Of a DNA stretch of 64,000 nucleotides, positions 58,482 through 64,000 are shown one piece after another (position 1 is the stretch's first letter; every line of letters begins with the position of its first letter). The stretch is taken from positions 62,001 through 126,000 of the forward strand of contig NZ_JAERWK010000003.1 of assembly GCF_016918035.1 (NCBI RefSeq), in the 5' to 3' direction. This DNA comes from Nakamurella leprariae (GTDB taxonomy: Bacteria; Actinomycetota; Actinomycetes; Mycobacteriales; Nakamurellaceae). The position numbers and the translations under genes are program-made. The notes under the pieces are model-generated. The model was not told where the DNA came from. It saw nothing but the letters and a program-made list of their open reading frames with translations, and did not search any database.

Positions 58482-59531
58482 ATGACGCACCGCACCCGAC
58501 CCAGCTACCAGGGTCGCCCACTGCCCCGACCGGACGACGAGATCGTCGACCAGGGACTCGGTTTCGACGTGAGCACGCTGATCACCCGGCGCCGGATGCT
58601 GCGCGCGCTGGGGCTCGGCGCGGCGACCGTCGGGCTGGCCGCGTGCGGGAGCTCGACGATCGACGCTCACGGCACCGCCGCGACCGGCAGCAGCTCGACG
58701 GCGGCGGCGTCCGCGACCGCGGAGATCCCCGAGGAGACCGCCGGGCCGTACCCGGGCGACGGGTCCAACGGGCCGGACGTCCTGGAGCAGAGCGGGATCG
58801 TGCGCAGCGACCTGCGCACCAGCTTCGGTGGTGCGACGGGCACGGCCGAGGGCGTCCCGATGACCCTGGAGCTGACCGTCACCGATCTGGCGAACGGCGG
58901 CGCGCCCTTCGCCGGGGTGGCGGTCTACGTCTGGCACTGCACCCGCGAGGGCGGCTACTCGATGTACTCCGAGGGGGTCGAGGACGAGAACTTCCTGCGG
59001 GGCGTCCAGATCACCGACGCCGCCGGAGTCGTGCGGTACACCAGCATCTTCCCGGCCTGCTACGACGGCCGGTGGCCGCACATCCACTTCGAGGTCTACC
59101 CCGACGAGGCCAGCATCACCGACTCGACCACCGCGATCGCCACCTCCCAGGTCGCGCTGCCGCAGGACGTGTGCGAGGTCGTCTACGCCGAGGCCGGCTA
59201 CGAAGCGTCGGTCTCCAACCTGTCCCGGGTCACCCTGGAGGGGGACAACGTCTTCGGGGACGACGGTGGGGCCAGCCAACTGGGCACCGTGACCGGCAGC
59301 GTGGCAGCGGGCTATGCAGTGTCGCTGACCGTGCCGGTCGACACCACGACCACGCCGGGCGGCGCGACCATGGGCGGCGGCGCCCCGGGCGGGTCCGGGG
59401 GCCCAGGCGGTCCCGGAGGCTCCGGTCCTGGCAGCTCAGGCGGCCGGGCGCCGGGTGGCACCCCGCCCACCGGCACCCCGCCCACCGGCACCCCGCCGAG
59501 CGGTGGCACCGGTCAGGACGCCGACGCCTGA
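58482..59531 (+). CDS. Tat-exported intradiol-dioxygenase-like lipoprotein
   Basis: A 349-residue protein. The N-terminus carries a twin-arginine-like motif and lipobox (TRRRMLRALGLGAATVGLAAC). The mature domain follows the intradiol dioxygenase/PcaH-like pattern: EETAGPYPGD, VAVYVWHCTREGGYSMY, RYTSIFPACYDGRWPHIHFEVY with a Tyr/His/His iron site. A low-complexity tail follows, GGSGGPGGPGGSGPGSSGG and then three PPTGTP/PPSG units from a 15-bp repeat (ggcaccccgcccacc). Extracellular members of this group have been seen in actinobacteria. The substrate is unknown. Confidence 0.8.
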   Translation: MTHRTRPSYQGRPLPRPDDEIVDQGLGFDVSTLITRRRMLRALGLGAATVGLAACGSSTIDAHGTAATGSSSTAAASATAEIPEETAGPYPGDGSNGPDVLEQSGIVRSDLRTSFGGATGTAEGVPMTLELTVTDLANGGAPFAGVAVYVWHCTREGGYSMYSEGVEDENFLRGVQITDAAGVVRYTSIFPACYDGRWPHIHFEVYPDEASITDSTTAIATSQVALPQDVCEVVYAEAGYEASVSNLSRVTLEGDNVFGDDGGASQLGTVTGSVAAGYAVSLTVPVDTTTTPGGATMGGGAPGGSGGPGGPGGSGPGSSGGRAPGGTPPTGTPPTGTPPSGGTGQDADA

Positions 59532-59640
59532 CCGGGTCCCGTCGACGCCCGGCGCCTCCCGTGTGGCTCGGCGGACCCACTGCCCCGGCCGACCGCCGCT
59601 GGGCGGCGGCGGTCGGGTCACCGAGATCGGCTGGGGGTCG

Positions 59641-60120
59641 ATGACCGGAACAGACGGACCGCCGCCGCTGGTGCCGCCGTGGCAGGCGACCGTCGGGACC
59701 GCCGTCCGGTTGCTCGTCGGCATCGCCGCGCTGCTGGCCGGGTACTGGCTGGTCCCGGTCCGGCACCCTCGCTCGGGCGATCTGCCGTGGCTGCTGCCGG
59801 CGCTGGGCATCTTCGTGGTCGTCGTCGGCGCGCTGTACTTCAGCGTCACCGTCTTCGCCACCGTGGGCTTCGGCGACATGACCCCGGAGTCGGGCGCCAT
59901 ACGGCTGCTGGTCAGCGTGCAGATGCTGCTGAACCTGGTGGTGCTCGGGGTGGTGTTCCGCGTGGTGGCGGGGCGCACCGGGCCATCCAGTCCCGCCGGA
60001 CGTGTCCCAGGTCGGAGCCGTCCTGACGAGCCGAGTTGTCCACACCGTGGCACCGACGGATGCGCCCACCGCAGACGACGAGTTCTGATCCTCACCGCGG
60101 CGCCCGCCGCAGGTCCGTGA
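59641..60120 (+). CDS. Two-helix potassium-channel-like protein (short ion channel)
   Basis: A 159-residue membrane protein. An N-terminal helix (VRLLVGIAALLAGYWLV) is followed directly by a hydrophobic helix (LLPALGIFVVVVGALYFS), the selectivity filter TVFATVGFGDMTPESG (TVGFGD), and a third helix (LLVSVQMLLNLVVLGVVFRVV). Related actinobacterial channels are usually longer, with an extra helix-loop before the filter, so an internal deletion is possible. The ATG at 59641 is the start. It should form a tetramer in the membrane if functional. Confidence 0.65.
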   Translation: MTGTDGPPPLVPPWQATVGTAVRLLVGIAALLAGYWLVPVRHPRSGDLPWLLPALGIFVVVVGALYFSVTVFATVGFGDMTPESGAIRLLVSVQMLLNLVVLGVVFRVVAGRTGPSSPAGRVPGRSRPDEPSCPHRGTDGCAHRRRRVLILTAAPAAGP

Positions 60121-60129
60121 GGAGCAGTC

Positions 60130-60471
60130 ATGCCGCCATCGTCCGATCCTTCGCAGCGACCTGCCGAGAATCGGGCCCTTCCGCCGATCGTGTCCGGCAT
60201 CGTGCTGCTGGTGCTGCTGCCGCCGGTGGGGATCGTCCTGATGATGATGGCGGCCGGCGGGGCCGACACCGACGACCCGGTGCTGTCTCTGACTGCCGTC
60301 GCCTGCCTGCTGGGCGGTGGGCTCGGGTCCATCGTTCTGTGGGCGTTGAGCATGGACTCGATCACGACGACCCGCCGGTGGCAGTTCGCCTGGGCCGCGA
60401 TCATCCTGGTCGGGTCACTGCTGCCGGTGGCCGGACTGGTCAACGGGTGGCTGCGCCCGCTGGACCGGTGA
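60130..60471 (+). CDS. Small two- or three-helix membrane protein, unknown
   Basis: A 113-residue protein with a Pro-rich N-terminus and hydrophobic segments IVSGIVLLVLLPPVGIVLMMM, VACLLGGGLGSIVLWALSMD and WAAIILVGSLLPVAGLV. No family is recognised. It starts 9 bp after the channel gene with a gaggagc site, and may be cotranscribed with it. Confidence 0.55.
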   Translation: MPPSSDPSQRPAENRALPPIVSGIVLLVLLPPVGIVLMMMAAGGADTDDPVLSLTAVACLLGGGLGSIVLWALSMDSITTTRRWQFAWAAIILVGSLLPVAGLVNGWLRPLDR

Positions 60472-60491
60472 CTTCGCATGCGACCGCGGAC

Positions 60492-60935
60492 TCAGGCCGC
60501 GGCGCCCTCCGGGACGATCCAGATCAGCGTCCGACCCTGCTCGGTGCGGCGGGACAAGCGCTCCACCGCCATGAACAGGCGATACTCCAGGCCGTACTTC
60601 GCCCGGAACCGGTCCACCAGCGCGGGATGCTGCCCGTCGTCCCCGACGATGACGGCCTCGCCGACCACCGTCCGGGCACCCGGCGGGATGCGGCCGAACC
60701 GCGTGCACGGCCGCAGCACCACGCCCGCGCCGTGCCGGATCCGACGCAGTTTCGCCGTGCCGGACGGCGTGGTGACGACCAGGGCATGGCCACCGGTCGC
60801 CCCGCGGCCGGCTCGCACCACCCAGACCGGCGTGGTCACCGGGGTGCCATCGGCGCGGAAGGTGGTCAGGGCGATGAACCGTTGACCGGCCAGCGCCGAG
60901 AGGTCGGAACCGCCCGCGGCGGCAGGGACGGTCAT
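60492..60935 (-). CDS. PPOX-class flavin/F420-dependent oxidoreductase family protein
   Basis: A 147-residue split-barrel protein. FIALTTFRADGTPVTTPVWVV opens the fold, and TTPSGTAKLRRIRHGAGVVLRPCTRFGRI is the typical nucleotide/F420-contact region. This family reduces F420- or FMN-linked substrates. The start overlaps the end of the AEC transporter gene (ATGA), so the two are coupled. Specificity is unknown. Confidence 0.82.
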   Translation of the reverse strand: MTVPAAAGGSDLSALAGQRFIALTTFRADGTPVTTPVWVVRAGRGATGGHALVVTTPSGTAKLRRIRHGAGVVLRPCTRFGRIPPGARTVVGEAVIVGDDGQHPALVDRFRAKYGLEYRLFMAVERLSRRTEQGRTLIWIVPEGAAA

Positions 60936-61882
60936 GGACCCAGCAGGGCCAGGATCAGCAGGAACACCGGCACACAGCCCACCGTACTGAGGGCGACGGC
61001 GGCGCGGGCCAACGGTACCGCCGCGCGGTACTGCATGGCGAAGACGAACACGTTCTGCGCGGTCGGCAGCGCAGCGCACACCGTCACGGCCAGCAGGTCG
61101 GCGCCGGTCAGTCCGAAGCCGAACTGCGCGACCACCCAGGTCACCACCGGCAGCAGGGCCAACTTGCCCGTCAGGGTCAGCGCGACGTCGGCCGGCCGGG
61201 CCGACCGCTCCCCGGGCACACCGCCGACCAGCGACATGCCGAAGGCCAGCAGCGCGCCCGGCACAGCCAGGCCGCCGATCAGCGCGAGCGGTTCGTCGAT
61301 CACCGATGGGAGGCGCCAGTCCAGCAGCGACAGCACCAACCCCAGCGCCGTCGCGATGAGCAGCGGATTGCGTGCGGTGCGGGCCACCACCCGTCCGGCC
61401 GCCCGGAGTGCGGCGACCCGGCCGTCTCCGCCGATCCCGGACCGCGCCGTGTCCAGCAGGACGAACGTGATCGGCGCCAGCACCACGATCTGCCAGAAGA
61501 GCACCGGCACCACGTGTTCCGCGGTCCCGAACACCTGGACGGTGAGGGGCACGCCCAGGTTCACCGCGTTCACGTAGCAGGAGGCGACGCCGGCGATCGT
61601 GCTCTCGGCCGTCGAGCGACGCAGAGCGAGCCGCGCGATCAGCCCACAGGTCAGCCCGGTGACCGACGTCGAGACACCTGTGACCGCCAGCGGCGTCGAC
61701 AGGACGGTGGCCACGTCGGTGCCGGCCAGGGTGCGCACCAGCAGCACCGGGGTGGCCACCAGGAACACCAGGCGGGACAGCACCTCCGGGGTCCGCTCCG
61801 GCATCACCCGGAACCGGGCCAGCAGGAACCCGATCGCGATCACGATCGCCAGGGACGCGATGCCGGCGAGGACGGAGAGCAC
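60932..61882 (-). CDS. AEC-family membrane transporter
   Basis: A 316-residue protein of the auxin efflux carrier family, with about ten helices: LAIVIAIGFLLARFRVMPERTP, LVFLVATPVLLVRTLAG, YVNAVNLGVPLTVQVFG, and GGLAVPGALLAFGMSLVGG. The conserved NxG of helix 5 (NAVNLGVP) is typical. Bacterial members export or import malate- or indole-like acids. The downstream PPOX gene overlaps it. Substrate unknown. Confidence 0.85.
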   Translation of the reverse strand: MLSVLAGIASLAIVIAIGFLLARFRVMPERTPEVLSRLVFLVATPVLLVRTLAGTDVATVLSTPLAVTGVSTSVTGLTCGLIARLALRRSTAESTIAGVASCYVNAVNLGVPLTVQVFGTAEHVVPVLFWQIVVLAPITFVLLDTARSGIGGDGRVAALRAAGRVVARTARNPLLIATALGLVLSLLDWRLPSVIDEPLALIGGLAVPGALLAFGMSLVGGVPGERSARPADVALTLTGKLALLPVVTWVVAQFGFGLTGADLLAVTVCAALPTAQNVFVFAMQYRAAVPLARAAVALSTVGCVPVFLLILALLGP

Positions 61883-61989
61883 GGATCAGCTTCGCAGCGA
61901 TCGGCCGCCGACCGGTCCCGCCGACACGCCCGGATGGTTCCGGCGACGGTGAGTCGCTCGACACCGACAGGGAGGGAACGATCGGCCGG

Positions 61990-62973
61990 TCAACGCTTGG
62001 GCACCGCGATGCCCACCACCGGGTGCGGCTGGTACGGCTGTTCCAGACGCTCGACCTCGTCCGCCGTCAACTCGATCGACAGCGCGGCCACCGCGTCGTC
62101 GATGTGCGACTCGGCGGTCGCCCCGACGATCGGTGCGCTGACGCCGGGCCGGGAGGCGACCCAGGCCAACGCGATCTGCGCCCGGGGCACGTCGCGCTCG
62201 TCGGCGATCGCGGCGACGGCGTCGACGATCACCCGGTCCTCGTCCAGGTAGAGCGTCGACCCGAACTCGTCGGTCTCCTGCCGGCGGCTGCCCTGCTCCC
62301 AGTCCCGGGTCAGCCGGCCGCGGGCCATCGGGCTCCACGGGATCAGCCCGACTCCCTGGTCGAGGCACAGCGGGATCATCTCCCGCTCCTCCTCGCGGTA
62401 GAGCAGGTTGTAGTGGTTCTGCATCGAGATGAACCGCGTCCAGCCGTTCGCCGCGGCCACGTACTGGGCCTTGGCGAACTCCCACGCCCACATCGAGGAG
62501 GCGCCGATGTAGCGGACCTTGCCCGCCTTGACCACGTCGTGCAGCGCCTCCATCGTCTCCTCGATGGGGGTCTCGTGGTCCCAACGGTGGATCTGGTACA
62601 GGTCGATGTAGTCGGTGCCCAACCGACGCAGGCTGTGATCCACCTCGGTCATGATGGCCTTGCGGGACTGCCCGGCACCGTTGGGACCCGGCCGCATCCG
62701 GCCGTTGAGCTTGGTCGCGATCACCACGTCGTCCCGGGAGGCGAAGTCCCGCAGCGCGCGGCCCAGGTACTCCTCGCTGGTGCCATCGGAGTAGACGTTC
62801 GCGGTGTCGAAGAAGTTGATGCCGGCGTCCAGCGCCCGCCGCAGGAACGGACGGCTGGTCTCCTCGTCGAGGCTCCACGGGTGGGGTCCGCGATCGGGTG
62901 CGCCGTAGCTCATGCACCCCAGACAGATTCTGGACACCTGCAGACCGGACGATCCGAGCCGGACGTACTCCAC
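61990..62973 (-). CDS. Aldo/keto reductase
   Basis: A 327-residue TIM-barrel NADPH reductase. Catalytic residues are visible: Asp and Tyr in FFDTANVYSDGTSEEY, Lys in VVIATKLNGRM, and His in DLYQIHRWDHETP. The C-terminal ALAWVASRPGVSAPIVGATAESH binds the cofactor. The order resembles the YajO/Tas-like group, which act on aromatic or long aldehydes. The GTG at 62973 has gggag upstream. It stands alone between an AEC gene and a VOC gene. Confidence 0.88.
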   Translation of the reverse strand: MEYVRLGSSGLQVSRICLGCMSYGAPDRGPHPWSLDEETSRPFLRRALDAGINFFDTANVYSDGTSEEYLGRALRDFASRDDVVIATKLNGRMRPGPNGAGQSRKAIMTEVDHSLRRLGTDYIDLYQIHRWDHETPIEETMEALHDVVKAGKVRYIGASSMWAWEFAKAQYVAAANGWTRFISMQNHYNLLYREEEREMIPLCLDQGVGLIPWSPMARGRLTRDWEQGSRRQETDEFGSTLYLDEDRVIVDAVAAIADERDVPRAQIALAWVASRPGVSAPIVGATAESHIDDAVAALSIELTADEVERLEQPYQPHPVVGIAVPKR

Positions 62974-63285
62974 GGCGATCTCCCTCGTTGGACGGACCTG
63001 CGCGCGGCGCGCGGCCGCCATCATCGTGCACCTGACCGTCCGGGCGGTCGTGCACCGGGGTGACCCGGACCGCACCCACGCCCAGGCGTCGGTCACCCGG
63101 GCGACAGCACGGTCGGCACCCGATCCGATGACTTCCGCAGGTCGCCCCGGTCGACCGATCGTCCGTGTCGTGCGAGGGGCACGCACGACATCCGCCCGCG
63201 CCACCGAGCGCCGGCTCCGGAGCACTGCCAGGCTTGCGTGACCGGCGATCCGCAGCTGTCCGACTGACCCGAGGAGCAGATCCCC
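62974..63285. other. 312-bp intergenic region, nothing supported
   Basis: No gene is supported. The region between the divergent aldo/keto reductase and VOC genes contains a GC-rich palindromic stretch (cgcgcggcgcgcgg near 63001-63014), but no clear operator or promoter hexamers. Confidence 0.5.
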
Positions 63286-63717
63286 ATGGCCGTGACCCTG
63301 AACCCCTACCTCAACTTCCGCGACAACGCCGCTGAGGCGCTCGCCTTCTACGCGAGTGTGTTCGGCGGGGAGCCGACCACCAGCAGCTTCGGTGACTACG
63401 GGATGGCCCAGGACCCCTCCGAGGCGAACAAGACCATGCACGGACAGCTGATCACGCCGAGGGGGCTCACCCTGATGGCGGCGGACACGCCGTCGACGAT
63501 GCCCTTCACCCCAGGCACCAACATCTCGGTGTCCCTCAGCGGCGGATCGGAGGACGACGCCGAGCTGCGCGGGTACTGGGACACGCTCACCGGCGAGGGC
63601 GGATCGGTCACCGTGCCGCTCGAGGTGGCACCGTGGGGCGACAGTTTCGGGATGTGCACCGACCGGTTCGGCATCGCGTGGCTGGTCAACATCGGCGGCG
63701 CCGGCCAGCCGCAGTGA
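63286..63717 (+). CDS. VOC/PhnB-like (glyoxalase-fold) protein
   Basis: A 143-residue protein of the PhnB/3-demethylubiquinone-methyltransferase-like VOC subgroup. NPYLNFRDNAAEALAFYASVFGGE opens the fold and GDYGMAQDPSEANKTMHGQL carries the usual ligand residues. DSFGMCTDRFGIAWLVNIGG is the C-terminal turn. It has a gaggag site, and acts on an unknown small substrate or has a binding role. Confidence 0.85.
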   Translation: MAVTLNPYLNFRDNAAEALAFYASVFGGEPTTSSFGDYGMAQDPSEANKTMHGQLITPRGLTLMAADTPSTMPFTPGTNISVSLSGGSEDDAELRGYWDTLTGEGGSVTVPLEVAPWGDSFGMCTDRFGIAWLVNIGGAGQPQ

Positions 63718-63761
63718 GGTGTTCCGGGGCGGCCGAGCACCCGCGCCCCGGCTGCCCCGGA

Positions 63762-64000
63762 TCAGGCCGTGCGGATGGCCAGCAGGACCGCGTCCCGGAT
63801 GGTCAGCGCCGTACCGTGCGGGTCGGCGACCGTCTGCGCAGGGGCGTCGGCGACCTCGACGCGCCACTGCCCGTCGGTGGTGCACGGCAGCGACTCGGCC
63901 ATCTGCTCGGCCGTCGGGTACCAGCGCGCCGGGTCGAACCGACGGGCGGCAGGCACCTCGTCCGGGTGGTGGCCGACCACCAGCAGGCGACCGCCCACGC
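63762..64000 (-). CDS. SAM-dependent methyltransferase, C-terminal end (cut by window edge)
   Basis: The 3' end of a gene on the minus strand. RLLVVGHHPDEVP, FDPARWYPTAEQMAESL and VTVHD-like ALTIRDAVLLAIR match the C-terminus of actinobacterial class I methyltransferases, near TehB-like proteins. The start and SAM motif lie beyond the window. Confidence 0.65.
   Translation of the reverse strand, partial: VGGRLLVVGHHPDEVPAARRFDPARWYPTAEQMAESLPCTTDGQWRVEVADAPAQTVADPHGTALTIRDAVLLAIRTA

Noticed and set aside
1-64000. tRNA or rRNA genes, insertion sequences, integrase, phage or attachment sites
   Set aside because: None recognised by eye on either strand. I found no transposase-like domain or terminal inverted repeats.

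Overview
The window is chromosomal DNA from a very GC-rich actinobacterium. The evidence is the base composition, frequent GTG starts, ATGA and GTGA stop/start overlaps, apparently leaderless promoters, F420-type and CsoR-type families, and an ECF41 sigma factor. A relative of Nakamurella or another high-GC soil actinobacterium would fit, but no rRNA or other marker gene is present to settle it. I see no tRNA, rRNA, CRISPR array, transposase or phage gene.

Layout. 1-10.5 kb: the end of a sugar ABC permease, a PepD dipeptidase, a SorC-type sugar-responsive regulator, and a divergent seven-gene operon. The operon encodes a 2-oxoacid/acetoin-type dehydrogenase (E1 alpha, E1 beta, a free-standing lipoyl domain and a free-standing E2 catalytic domain) interleaved with a GlpD-like dehydrogenase, a FGGY kinase and a class II aldolase. 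It looks like a polyol or sugar-phosphate pathway that ends in its own acyl-CoA-forming complex with a split E2. 10.5-21 kb: small regulator/enzyme pairs (VOC + HxlR, hydrolase + TetR, RutE-like nitroreductase + MarR), a SpeG acetyltransferase, a lipoprotein, a rhodanese, an SDR, and several broken genes. 21-25.4 kb: a minus-strand molybdate operon (HTH-TOBE regulator, modA, modB, modC, Mop-like protein, cyclase). 25.5-30.7 kb: nitronate monooxygenase, two MFS transporters, an XRE regulator and methionine aminopeptidase.

30.7-34.4 kb: a copper module (CPH-type P-type ATPase, a DUF305 lipoprotein with a Met/His repeat, a DUF6153-like membrane protein) with two CsoR-type boxes. 34.4-39.6 kb: the Kup potassium transporter flanked by gene fragments, including two divergent genes that both lost their 5' halves. 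40-43.4 kb: a GH76 glycosidase and an ABC sugar pair without an ATPase. 43.6-50 kb: a GNAT-aminotransferase fusion, a PAP2-like phosphatase, a FadR-type regulator with a perfect operator, an ACS-family MFS transporter, a 14-bp all-GC hairpin and SelO. 50-56 kb: a TerF-like TerD-VWA protein, an XRE-cupin/thioredoxin-reductase-like/methyltransferase trio, and an ECF41 sigma factor with its carboxymuconolactone-decarboxylase-like partner and a matching promoter. 56-64 kb: secreted proteins, a short potassium channel, an AEC transporter, an aldo/keto reductase, a VOC protein and a partial methyltransferase.

About eleven decayed genes are scattered through otherwise ordinary single-gene modules. 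The window therefore reads as an accessory, turnover-prone part of the chromosome. Functions are inferred from recognisable motifs only; no database search was run.
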